From UBA1181 sp963654355 (GTDB taxonomy: Bacteria > Bacteroidota > Bacteroidia > Bacteroidales > Paludibacteraceae), in NCBI GenBank assembly GCA_963654355.1, contig CAVKBM010000004.1:13336-77335 (forward strand): a stretch of DNA of 64,000 bases. Direction: 5' to 3'. Positions 1-7,819 of this stretch are shown here, piece after piece. A model generated the notes under the pieces. The model ran no database searches, was not told where the DNA came from, and saw nothing but the letters and a program-made list of their open reading frames with translations. Positions within the stretch are counted from its first letter, which is position 1, and each line of letters starts with the position of its first letter. The translations under genes and the position numbers were made by a program.

Positions 1-641
1 AACAGCTTCTTCGCTTTCACTCCATAGTCGCCCAATACGAGCCCTTCATTGCCACTATGATAGAGTGAAAGATCATAACCACGAAGGACAGCCTCGTGTT
101 GCACACTGATATTCAGGAGTGCATCCGCAGTAGAAGCGTTTACAATCTTAAGGTTCTTCAGCCGATATACGAACGTAGAATGCGAGACACCGAACAACTG
201 TTCCAAGCGCAGAGCCGTGTTGACAGAGGTAGAGCTGTTTTTCAATTCCTCCAAAGGGATGTTTGAAGCGAGAGCAATGCGTGGTAATAGCAACGCAGAT
301 GCGAACATATCTGCAGAATATTCAGATGGTTCTTTGCTATGGGAGTCAGTGCAGAAATGAGGTTTCGGGTTCTCATCATAGTAGAGATGATAGAGTTCAT
401 GCGCAATGGTGAAATGTTGCCTACCCCTTGTCGCATTGCTGTTGATGAGGATGAACCTTTTTTCATCAGCAGATTTCAAAGACAGTCCGAAAATATTCTT
501 TGACATGGGTCGATAGACCGTCATAATGTTTAGTTGGCGTAAGGTAGTTTTCATATTGATTGGTTCATCGGGACTGATGCGAAGCATTGATCGCATTTTA
601 TCCGCAAGTTGTTCCGCCACGTCTGGTGTTATTTTTTTCAT
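1..641 (-). CDS. ImmA/IrrE family metallopeptidase, C-terminus beyond window edge
   Basis: The reading frame is open from the ATG at 641 down to base 1, so about 213 codons are visible and the end lies outside the window. A zinc-protease signature HELYH sits in FTIAHELYHLYYDE near residue 85, followed by a Glu-containing helix (EPSEYSADMFASALLLP), which is the layout of ImmA/IrrE (COG2856) peptidases. A helix resembling a recognition segment follows (LEQLFGVSHSTFVYRLKNL). The start overlaps the stop of the upstream XRE regulator gene by four bases (ATGA), so the two are translationally coupled. In known pairs of this type the peptidase cleaves or inactivates the partner repressor in response to a signal; that role here is inferred from the pairing. 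Confidence 0.85.
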   Translation of the reverse strand, partial: MKKITPDVAEQLADKMRSMLRISPDEPINMKTTLRQLNIMTVYRPMSKNIFGLSLKSADEKRFILINSNATRGRQHFTIAHELYHLYYDENPKPHFCTDSHSKEPSEYSADMFASALLLPRIALASNIPLEELKNSSTSVNTALRLEQLFGVSHSTFVYRLKNLKIVNASTADALLNISVQHEAVLRGYDLSLYHSGNEGLVLGDYGVKAKKL

Positions 642-979
642 TGCGCCAAAATTTTATCCATTTTCATATAACTCATAACGATGTCTTTGAACGCAGCCAC
701 CTCTTTGAGGTCATCGTCACAAAGTTCATCGGCACGGAAAGCACAAACGAGCATGTTTTTCACTGCATTCTCATCCTCGTCAAAAAAAAATTCAAGGTCG
801 CAACCAAAAAGCGAACCTGCATTCTCTAAGATTTCGATTGGCATATCCCGCATACCCGACTCATAGTTAGCGTAAGCCGACCGTTGGATACCGAGGAACG
901 CCGCCACCTGCTCCTGCGTATAGTTATTAGCTTCGCGCAGAGCCTTCAGATTTCTACCGATAATTTCATTTTCAGACAT
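638..979 (-). CDS. XRE-family helix-turn-helix transcriptional regulator
   Basis: The protein has 113 residues when started at the ATG at 979. An N-terminal Cro/CI-type HTH covers about residues 8-60 (IGRNLKALREANNYTQEQVAAF, then IQRSAYANYESG), followed by an acidic C-terminal tail. An in-frame ATG at 1006 would add nine residues, but it falls inside a TAATTTTG -7-like element (1004-1011) and an inverted-repeat arm, so 979 is preferred. The gene is coupled by an ATGA overlap to the ImmA/IrrE peptidase and lies downstream of hsdM. It probably represses itself and its partner through the inverted repeat at 998-1047. Its position beside a type I R-M locus suggests a regulator of a defence island, but the target is not shown by the sequence. 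Confidence 0.85.
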   Translation of the reverse strand: MSENEIIGRNLKALREANNYTQEQVAAFLGIQRSAYANYESGMRDMPIEILENAGSLFGCDLEFFFDEDENAVKNMLVCAFRADELCDDDLKEVAAFKDIVMSYMKMDKILAQ

Positions 980-997
980 AACCCACGATTTATCAGA

Positions 998-1047
998 CTG
1001 TGGCAAAATTAAGAAAAATAAATTTTATATGGTGGTTTTTGCCACAG
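998..1047 (-). promoter_or_regulatory. 11-bp inverted repeat, candidate operator of the XRE gene
   Basis: CTGTGGCAAAA at 998-1008 is perfectly inverted as TTTTGCCACAG at 1037-1047, with 28 bp between the arms. On the minus strand the gene-proximal arm overlaps TAATTTTG (1004-1011), which matches the Bacteroidetes -7 box. A regulator bound to both arms would block the promoter. No good -33 TTTG is visible, so the exact transcription start is uncertain. Confidence 0.55.
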
Positions 1048-1103
1048 CTATTTGAGGATTGAAATGGATTTTTGACTATAAGCAACACCTAATTATAGCA
1101 AAA

Positions 1104-2522
1104 TTATAATAGTTTCTCCAAATCTGCCACAGCGTTACTGATGGTTTGGCACTGGGCTTTTATTTCCGCCATCAACTCCTCCAAACTGCGTTCCTCTTCA
1201 TCGCCTCCTTGGCGAATCCAAGAGAGGTCGAGCGAGGTTTTGTCGCGCGCAAGTAGTTCATCCACAGTGTATTTTCGCCATCTGCCCGACGGATTCTGAT
1301 CGGGGTCGTAGGTTTCGGTGCGAGCGTGGATATTGTCTGGATTATAGCATTTCACAAAATCGTCTAAGTGGCGACGCTCCAACTTGTTGGTGGCAAGGGT
1401 GTGTTTGATATCTGTTCGATAGTCGTAGAACCAGGTCTCTGTCGTTTGTTGTCCTTTATTGAAGAACAAAACATTGGCTTTCACGCCTTGGGCATAGAAG
1501 ATACCCGTCGGGAGGCGTAGAATGGTGTGCAGATTGAACTCTTGGAGGAGTTTCTTGCGAATCACCTCGCCCGCTCCACCCTCGAACAACACGTTGTCGG
1601 GCAGAACGACAGCGGCTCGGCCGTTTCTATTCAACATCAGCATGATGTGTTGTAAGAAGTTCAGCTGGTTATTCTTCGTCTCAGTATAGAAATCCTGTCG
1701 GTTAATGTCTACCGACCCTGCTGGACGAGTTCCAAACGGCGGATTAGCGAGGATAACGTCTACAAATGTTTCGGGAGCTTTCTCCAACGAGTCGGCACAT
1801 GTTATCGGACTACGTTCCGTACCCACGCCGTGCAGATAGAGGTTCATCGAGGCGAGAGTAACGACAAGCGGTGTGTTATCCGTTCCGTGAAGAGCGTCAT
1901 TGAGCAAGAAACGTTGTTTCTCCATATCCTGCGACTGTGTTTTCATATAGTCGAACGCAGCCAAGAGAAATCCACCCGTACCACACGCCGGGTCTGCCAC
2001 CGTCTCGCCAATCTGAGGACGCACGCAGTCGACCATAGCTTGAATGAGCGGACGAGGGGTGAAATACTGCCCTGCTCCACTCTTTTTATCCTGACCATTT
2101 TTTTCGAGAATGCCCTCATAGATCGCACCTTTCACGTCGTTCTCCATGTTGAGCCACTGCTCCTCATTGATCATTGTGATTACCTTCTTCAGATAGACAG
2201 GTTTATCTATCTTGTTCTGCGCCTTCGTGAAGATGGTGCCAATCAGACTGTCTTCTTCACTGAGTTTCTTCAGGACCAATTCGTAATGGTCTACCAATTC
2301 TTCACCGTCTAAATTGACAAGGTCTTTCCATTGGCAGCCTTCTGGTATATGCGAATCCTCGCCGAAAATATCAACATTTACCGCATCCATTTTCAGGAAG
2401 AGCAGATAGGTAAGTTGAGTAATATAATCCGTGAAACCGATACCTTGCCCCGACAAGGTTGTTGCAAGATTCCACACTTTTTTGGTGAGCGACTGCTCAT
2501 TTGGGGTATTCTTACTTGCCAT
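1104..2522 (-). CDS. hsdM: Type I restriction-modification system, DNA methyltransferase subunit HsdM
   Basis: This 472-residue N6-adenine methylase contains an N-terminal helical HsdM domain (about 1-130). The SAM-binding core follows, with DPACGTGGFLLAA near residue 180 (motif I) and the catalytic motif IV NPPFGTR near residue 260. The sequence between, YFTPRPLIQAMVD, is typical of the family, and the length is normal. It starts 24 bases after the end of the broken hsdR, in the same direction, giving the order hsdR-hsdM. No hsdS follows it; the next gene is the XRE regulator. HsdM needs HsdS to recognise a target, so it can only work here with a specificity subunit encoded elsewhere. The protein itself appears intact. 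Confidence 0.95.
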   Translation of the reverse strand: MASKNTPNEQSLTKKVWNLATTLSGQGIGFTDYITQLTYLLFLKMDAVNVDIFGEDSHIPEGCQWKDLVNLDGEELVDHYELVLKKLSEEDSLIGTIFTKAQNKIDKPVYLKKVITMINEEQWLNMENDVKGAIYEGILEKNGQDKKSGAGQYFTPRPLIQAMVDCVRPQIGETVADPACGTGGFLLAAFDYMKTQSQDMEKQRFLLNDALHGTDNTPLVVTLASMNLYLHGVGTERSPITCADSLEKAPETFVDVILANPPFGTRPAGSVDINRQDFYTETKNNQLNFLQHIMLMLNRNGRAAVVLPDNVLFEGGAGEVIRKKLLQEFNLHTILRLPTGIFYAQGVKANVLFFNKGQQTTETWFYDYRTDIKHTLATNKLERRHLDDFVKCYNPDNIHARTETYDPDQNPSGRWRKYTVDELLARDKTSLDLSWIRQGGDEEERSLEELMAEIKAQCQTISNAVADLEKLL

Positions 2523-2546
2523 GATATTTTATTTTCCTATTCTTAC

Positions 2547-2843
2547 TTACGCCGTCTCCCTCATCACAACAAACCGAAAGACTGAAACGAGCGCCTCGTC
2601 GGCTTTGTCTTTATTGCCGAATGCCTGTATCAATTTGACGGCTTGTTGCTGACCTTTACACTCTTTGATCTCCTTTACAGTGCATGCGCCATTGGTAGCG
2701 ATAAACTCCAAAATCTCACGCATAACGTTTTTCTGCGCTTCGTTGATTTCCATCTGCTTTCGTCCGTGCCAAAGGTTGAAGAACTGGTTCATCGAGGGCA
2801 GTAGACACTCCAATTTCTCCGTCTGATGATAGGCAAACCGCAC
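2547..2843 (-). CDS. HsdR C-terminal fragment
   Basis: Ninety-eight residues from a GTG codon form the end of the broken hsdR. The frame is open further upstream (EVNALTNLIQL precedes it) back to the frameshift at 2880-2885. The segment resembles the EcoEI-type R-subunit C-terminal domain that docks on HsdM/HsdS. Independent expression is unlikely unless coupled to the upstream stop. Confidence 0.7.
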   Translation of the reverse strand: MRFAYHQTEKLECLLPSMNQFFNLWHGRKQMEINEAQKNVMREILEFIATNGACTVKEIKECKGQQQAVKLIQAFGNKDKADEALVSVFRFVVMRETA

Positions 2844-2869
2844 AAGTTGAATAAGATTCGTGAGTGCAT

Positions 2870-4876
2870 TTACTTCGTATTTTTTCGTACTGCATCCTTC
2901 TTAACGATTCCATAAAAATTCCATAACATATTGATACTAAAGCGATTATTATAGAGTTTCATTTTTTCTTCCAAATCCTTCAGTATGGCATAATTTATCG
3001 GTTCACCCGATTTGTTATAGATGATTCGCAACGCCTCTATTTTGTCCGCATTCTCTCTACAATAGGTTTCGAACGCTTCCGTGGTCGACTGTGCCTCCTC
3101 AACAGAGAAATCTGCAAAAATGAGTTCGTCGCTGCCTGGCTTCAACTCGCGCACATAGCCTGCCGCCAACTCAAGTATGTACTGGCGAGCATCCGCATGA
3201 TTAGTAAGAGCAACCACAAGTGTCTTACGCTCCGCATTCGGCTTATTGTTATCCTCATACGAAGGCAAACTGCCACTTCCAAGGGCATCAAAAATGTCCT
3301 TCGCAATCTCCAACATATCAACACCCGACAAATCTCTGAAATTGATTTTCTGCTCGGTCGTCGCTTTTCTATTGATGAAAGAAAGATCAGACGCCAATCT
3401 GCGAAGATGCTTATCAGTCAACTCTCCGTGTGCTATTCGCTCCAAGAGCATCTTGAGTAAAACAGGCTTCTCGCCCAGATCATCGCCTGGCTCCGGCAAC
3501 TCCATCGTATGCTCTGTAACACCCACACAATCGACCAAAAAATAGCAGTCCTTCGAAATCGCATTCGGTGTAACGGCTTGCAACTGGTCGTCGCTGATGG
3601 TACGCACGCCACGCCCCTTCATCTGCGTGTAGAGCGGAGCAGACTGCACATCGCGCATGAACACCACCACCTCAAGGGGTTTTACATCTGTACCTGTAGC
3701 CACGAGCGTGCAAGTAACAGCAATACGAAAATTTTGGTCATTGCGAAACTGACGGATCAACTCGTTGCTGTCGCCCGCCGAATAGGTGATGCTCTGCACA
3801 TAACGCTGCATATCCGCATCGGGACATTTCTCGGCAAACACCTCGCGAGCAATCTTCACAATGTTATACGCATGATTTTCATTCAAAGCAAAAATCAATG
3901 TTTTAGGAATATACTCGTAGTTTTCCTCTCTTTCGGTGAACAATTGCGAATATATCACATCACGGAATGTCTCTAAAATCAATTTGATTTGCGAAGGATT
4001 GATGACGCTTCGGTTCAACTCCTTCTCCGTATAGTTGATGCAATCCTGACTCTTCACATCTTTCGTCTCGCCAGTGTACTTGCTAGTTTCACGCAGATTC
4101 TGCCCAATGGTGATAGCCCCACCACTTTCCGTCTCCTTTGTTTTGATTCTGAAAATACGACCATCAACATTGACTCCATCAACAATAGATTGTTCGTAGG
4201 TATAGTTCACCACAATGTTGTTGTTGAAGAACGCCTTCGTCTCGGGAATGGGTGTGGCTGTAAGACCAATCAGTCGAGCAGAATCAAAATACTCCAGAAC
4301 TTTCTTCCAGTTGCCGTAAATGCTTCGGTGACACTCGTCAATGACGATTAAATCAAAGAAATTGCGAGGCAACATAGGATTTTCGGGCAACGCCATTTCC
4401 GTATCGGCCGAGTCAGCATCATCGTCGTCCGTGTCGTTGATTTCCTCGCCCTTCAAAAGGGAGAATAAGCGTTGAATTGTCGAAATGACAACATTGCTAT
4501 CAGATGGAATCTTACACGAGCGGAGTCTATTGACAGCGTATATTTGATTGAATGGGTCGCCGTTCTTTGTCAATTTATAGGTGCCGAATTCATTTTCTGC
4601 CTGTCTGCCGAGGTTGTTGCGATCCACCAAGAAAAGGATTCTCTTCATCGGTGTATACGCCAACATTCGGTAGGCGACAGTGCATGCCGTATAGGTTTTG
4701 CCTGCGCCAGTCGCCAACACCATCAACGCACGTTTTTCTCCTGCCTTGAAACTTCTCTCCAAAGCAATTACAGCCTCATACTGGCAATCGCGCAAGCCTT
4801 TTTTCTTCAGAATCGGCAATCCGATGAAAGGGTCATTCAAGCCAAGCATCTCGGCCACTTTTTTGGGGCTATGCAT
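2870..4876 (-). CDS. HsdR helicase/translocase fragment
   Basis: This is the central ATPase part of the broken hsdR, 668 residues from the first in-frame ATG (4876), which lies just after GGAAGA. Walker A is in MVLATGAGKTYTA, motif II in VIDECHRSIYGNW, motif III in GLTATP and motif VI in MKGRGVRT. It ends at TAA (2870-2872), five codons after an A-run where the frame is lost. It could be made on its own, but without the nuclease domain it would not cut DNA. Confidence 0.8.
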   Translation of the reverse strand: MHSPKKVAEMLGLNDPFIGLPILKKKGLRDCQYEAVIALERSFKAGEKRALMVLATGAGKTYTACTVAYRMLAYTPMKRILFLVDRNNLGRQAENEFGTYKLTKNGDPFNQIYAVNRLRSCKIPSDSNVVISTIQRLFSLLKGEEINDTDDDDADSADTEMALPENPMLPRNFFDLIVIDECHRSIYGNWKKVLEYFDSARLIGLTATPIPETKAFFNNNIVVNYTYEQSIVDGVNVDGRIFRIKTKETESGGAITIGQNLRETSKYTGETKDVKSQDCINYTEKELNRSVINPSQIKLILETFRDVIYSQLFTEREENYEYIPKTLIFALNENHAYNIVKIAREVFAEKCPDADMQRYVQSITYSAGDSNELIRQFRNDQNFRIAVTCTLVATGTDVKPLEVVVFMRDVQSAPLYTQMKGRGVRTISDDQLQAVTPNAISKDCYFLVDCVGVTEHTMELPEPGDDLGEKPVLLKMLLERIAHGELTDKHLRRLASDLSFINRKATTEQKINFRDLSGVDMLEIAKDIFDALGSGSLPSYEDNNKPNAERKTLVVALTNHADARQYILELAAGYVRELKPGSDELIFADFSVEEAQSTTEAFETYCRENADKIEALRIIYNKSGEPINYAILKDLEEKMKLYNNRFSINMLWNFYGIVKKDAVRKNTK

Positions 4877-4918
4877 TCTTCCGAGTTCGTCCCAGCGAGT
4901 GTTTGACTGCCAAAAATT

Positions 4919-5260
4919 TTAGAAAAGAAACACTTTGCCATTCGACTTGTAGAGGAAAGGCAGCGGTTTATTGGCATTGATAGAAGGACAGAATTTAGGA
5001 CCTTTCCGTCCGTAGGTCGCCACTTGCTCGCTCACCACCGTCTGGGTCACGTCCACCTCCTCTTTTTTCGCCTCTAACACACCCACGGCCTTGCCATTGA
5101 GCAAGAGCGTATAGTCGGTGCGGAGGTTGCCGTTGGTAGGCAACTCCCGAATGGCGACAGCAGACATATCCGCCTCGAACTGGTCGCGGTTGATCACCGT
5201 CCATCCAGCCTCTTCAAGCCACTCATCTATCTTTTGTCTTGCTTTTTCTTCTGGAGTCAT
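4919..5260 (-). CDS. HsdR N-terminal nuclease fragment
   Basis: This 113-residue fragment is the N-terminal endonuclease domain of the broken hsdR. It shows the Asp of LRTDYTLL, the ExK of VLEAKKE and the QxxxY of SEQVATYGRK, which together form the HsdR nuclease centre. It ends at TAA in KVFLF-stop, after which the same frame continues directly into the helicase part. Confidence 0.8.
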   Translation of the reverse strand: MTPEEKARQKIDEWLEEAGWTVINRDQFEADMSAVAIRELPTNGNLRTDYTLLLNGKAVGVLEAKKEEVDVTQTVVSEQVATYGRKGPKFCPSINANKPLPFLYKSNGKVFLF

Positions 5261-5269
5261 AGATTCCTA

Positions 5270-5277
5270 CAAATATA
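5270..5277 (-). promoter_or_regulatory. Bacteroidetes -7 promoter element of hsdR
   Basis: On the minus strand TATATTTG matches TAnnTTTG and lies 9 bases before the hsdR ATG (5260), so the leader would be very short. No clear -33 TTTG is present at 19-21 bp. Confidence 0.4.
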
Positions 5278-5300
5278 ACTTTTTAATGCTAAACTAAAAA

Positions 5301-5347
5301 CAGGCAAACAAACAACCCAATCTACCGCCAAATAGCGATAAATTGGG
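5301..5347 (-). terminator. Intrinsic terminator of the 5369-9855 gene cluster
   Basis: On the minus strand CCCAAT pairs with ATTGGG around an inner CGC/GCG stem, followed by TTGTTTGTTTG. It lies 22 bases after the stop at 5369 and separates the cluster from hsdR. Confidence 0.6.
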
Positions 5348-5368
5348 CTACGGATATCTATTTTTCTC

Positions 5369-6781
5369 TTACTCCGTCACCTTCCGATATTTTCCCTCAA
5401 TCAACAGCATGCCAGGCAATATCTCGCCACCGCTTGATTTTTTGAAGGCCGTATAATGGAGTTCAGAACCTTCGCTATGCTCGGAAGCCGCCGCATACCG
5501 ATTGTCCCAAATTCTGCCTTTGATAGGCTTCACCGTGGCTACATATTTATAGGTTGTTCGCCCCGTTTCGGGATTGTATTTACGCTGCACCACCTGAAAT
5601 TTACTCTTTTCGTTGATGCCCTCCTTCATTCCTATTTTACCTGCGTAAACCACATCTCTCCCCTCTTGCATCACATCGAATACGGGCGTTTTCACCTTGA
5701 AATCTTCATACTGCAACTGTAACGAGGCAATATTTTTATCCATCGACCGTGTACAGATAATCTTGATAAACTCGCCTCGATCATACTGACCTTTGAGTGC
5801 CGACTGATTATCATACTCATATTCATGAGCCACAAACTTCATTTGGAAGAGTGAGTCATTGTTCAAAAAGGCACTTATTTTCTCTGGATTGGGTTCGGAC
5901 GTGTAATAATTCTTATAGAACACAGCCGCAATAGAATCGTTCCACTGCAATTGGAAAAGGTAAGAATGAGTTTTCACCTTGAATCCAGTATAGTCGTCGG
6001 TAATTTCTTTGAAAGCCTTTGCCATATCCGCTCCCGCCGTACTCCTTACTGCAGGGTGATACTGCGTTGTAACTCTTCCTCCTGGACCCACCGATGTCGT
6101 CGTCCTCGCAGGTTGGCTGGCAAGTCCATCCAACACACCTCCCAAAATCGTCATCGCAACCTGTGCCGCCTGCATTTGCTCCTCTACCGTCACATAGGTC
6201 ATGTCGTTCACTAAAATGAAAGAATTATAAATCAAATCTTCTCCTGCATCCGACAACATCGCTATGCCACGAGCCGACTGCTCTGCTATCGCCACATCCA
6301 TTTCCGAAGCATTATACTGACCACGTTCCTGAATCAATTTCATATCGAAATAGGCGCTATCCACCGAACTACCCTGCAAGTCGAACCACCGCGACACCAT
6401 CATTTTTCCACACCCAAGCTCATTGAGTCTGTTTTCCAACGCTTTACCATTCTTCTCCACATCCCGCGAAGACAACCTTTTTCCCATCTCCGCTTTTATC
6501 AGACCATTAGATCGACGTTGCGCCCCAACCAAATCAGCATTATCTATTTCTCTGCAATTAACATTGTGCTCATTGTATTTGTCTGGCGTTGGCACTTTCA
6601 TAAATGCCTCCCGAATATCCTTTCCAAATTCGTCTTCGCTATGATAAACCATCATTGTTCCCAAAGAACTACGGTTATACTCGGACAGCTCGCCAACCGA
6701 TTTCTCTTGGGCGTATAGATTCAGAAAAAAAGCAGGGCAAAGCACGCTAAGCCCCACTAACAAATGTTTATTTAAATTCAT
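5369..6781 (-). CDS. Exported protein of unknown function, last gene of five-gene envelope cluster
   Basis: The protein has 470 residues. The ATG at 6781 (MNLNKHLLVGLSVLC) is preferred over an upstream in-frame TTG because a clean signal peptide follows, ending near LYAQ. The mature part has a long helical central region and a C-terminal segment (DVVYAGKIGMKEGINEKSKF, then GRIWDNRYAA) that looks like a small beta domain. No cysteine lipobox and no internal membrane segment are visible. The gene follows the 316-residue neighbour by 18 bases and is the last before a terminator, so it belongs to the same transcript. I do not recognise a characterised family. A periplasmic or outer-membrane-associated role with the neighbouring exported proteins is inferred. 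Confidence 0.75.
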   Translation of the reverse strand: MNLNKHLLVGLSVLCPAFFLNLYAQEKSVGELSEYNRSSLGTMMVYHSEDEFGKDIREAFMKVPTPDKYNEHNVNCREIDNADLVGAQRRSNGLIKAEMGKRLSSRDVEKNGKALENRLNELGCGKMMVSRWFDLQGSSVDSAYFDMKLIQERGQYNASEMDVAIAEQSARGIAMLSDAGEDLIYNSFILVNDMTYVTVEEQMQAAQVAMTILGGVLDGLASQPARTTTSVGPGGRVTTQYHPAVRSTAGADMAKAFKEITDDYTGFKVKTHSYLFQLQWNDSIAAVFYKNYYTSEPNPEKISAFLNNDSLFQMKFVAHEYEYDNQSALKGQYDRGEFIKIICTRSMDKNIASLQLQYEDFKVKTPVFDVMQEGRDVVYAGKIGMKEGINEKSKFQVVQRKYNPETGRTTYKYVATVKPIKGRIWDNRYAAASEHSEGSELHYTAFKKSSGGEILPGMLLIEGKYRKVTE

Positions 6782-6799
6782 TTTTTTGAGGAAATGCAA

Positions 6800-7750
6800 T
6801 TATCGACCTAACCAAGTGAGATTTGTAGTGGTGGGTTGTTGCCCCTTTCCGTATGCCACACCTACTTCTTTCCATGCGCTGATCTTCGCTTTCTCAATAT
6901 CAACGCCATCTTGGTATTGTTTCATCTCATATTTCCAATCATCCATCACTTTACCTTTCACCTCTTGATAGAGTTTCTGCGCATCTCCATAGCATTTCGC
7001 ATCTGGATAGATTTGCGACAAATACTCTCCTACACGAGTTGCACCTTCTGCGTTCTGTGCAGCCATCCATTCGGACTTCGCCTTTGCTAAATTCTGATTA
7101 CACTGATAGTCGATATACTCCTGATAAACACTATTACCTAACTCAATGGCTTCATCGTATTTTTCACATTCTGAAGGTATTGCTCCCAATTTAAAGAAAG
7201 CCTCCTCATATTTCTTCTGTTTGAGACATGACTTCGCCTCTTTGATAATACGACTCGCTTGAGAATCATAGTAGGCAACGATTTTCTTTTTTCCATCGCC
7301 GACGAAAGTCTCCATTGCAGGGGTGTTCACATTGATATGCTTAATCGCATCCATATAACTTTTCGTCTCGTTTGTGCCAACACCAATCGTCGTTGCAACT
7401 ACGGTAGAATAAATTTTCTTATCGTAATAGTCAGCAATATAGAATGTCATCTCCATTTTTTGAGAGATCTGCGTTGGCGGACCAGGAACAATATCTTTGT
7501 CTGTAGGCGTAGCTACAACCGTAATGAAAAAACGGTCCAATGCCTCTGCCGAAGCCACACCATTTTTCGACAACAACTGATTCAACTTATTAGTCAACTG
7601 CACTTTTGCCATGTCAGGGAAAGGTTGCGGGAAATCCTCCATCACAACCGCTAAGGCGATAGACGAACCTTTCTCGTCAAACGACTGTGCATTCACAGCA
7701 CACGAAAGCTCCAAAATTGCGGAGATTATCAAAAATATCTTTTTCATCAA
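6800..7750 (-). CDS. Exported protein of unknown function (possible CsgG/LpoB-like fold)
   Basis: The protein has 316 residues with an N-terminal signal peptide (MMKKIFLIISAILELSCAVNAQ). The N-terminal half reads like a small alpha/beta domain (IALAVVMEDFPQPFPDMAKVQLTNKLNQLL, then FFITVVATPTDKDI), reminiscent of CsgG/LpoB-type lipoprotein partners. The C-terminal half is helical and repeat-like, with features of a tetratricopeptide array (EAKSCLKQKKYEEAFFKLGAIP). An alternative ATG lies one codon in. It sits between the 5369-6781 and 7820-8770 genes in one direction with short gaps, so it is part of an envelope operon. The family resemblance is weak and the function is unknown. Confidence 0.75.
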   Translation of the reverse strand: MMKKIFLIISAILELSCAVNAQSFDEKGSSIALAVVMEDFPQPFPDMAKVQLTNKLNQLLSKNGVASAEALDRFFITVVATPTDKDIVPGPPTQISQKMEMTFYIADYYDKKIYSTVVATTIGVGTNETKSYMDAIKHINVNTPAMETFVGDGKKKIVAYYDSQASRIIKEAKSCLKQKKYEEAFFKLGAIPSECEKYDEAIELGNSVYQEYIDYQCNQNLAKAKSEWMAAQNAEGATRVGEYLSQIYPDAKCYGDAQKLYQEVKGKVMDDWKYEMKQYQDGVDIEKAKISAWKEVGVAYGKGQQPTTTNLTWLGR

Positions 7751-7819
7751 ATTTCAATTTTAAATGTTTATTCTTACTCGTCTTTCAGATTTTTCATTGA
7801 TCACAGAATCAGAGAGATT

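Larger units (their letters stand above)
2547..5260 (-). pseudogene. hsdR: Type I restriction enzyme R subunit HsdR, interrupted by a stop and a frameshift
   Basis: Three consecutive reading frames together make one HsdR of about 903 residues. The first two are in the same frame and separated only by a TAA at 4919-4921. The second and third differ by one base at a run of six T (2880-2885; A6 in the mRNA). One extra A, or a -1 ribosomal slip, joins RKN to YEVNALTNLIQLVRFAYHQ. Parts present are the PD-(D/E)XK nuclease (TDY, EAK, then QVATY), a DEAD-type translocase (ATGAGKT, DECHRS, GLTATP, QMKGRGVRT) and the EcoEI-type C-terminal domain. All pieces look well conserved, so the damage is recent, a sequencing error, or partly programmed. 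Confidence 0.85.

Noticed and set aside
6782..6799. TTG start at 6799 for the exported protein
   Set aside because: Directly follows the upstream stop and precedes a clean ATG and signal peptide at 6781.
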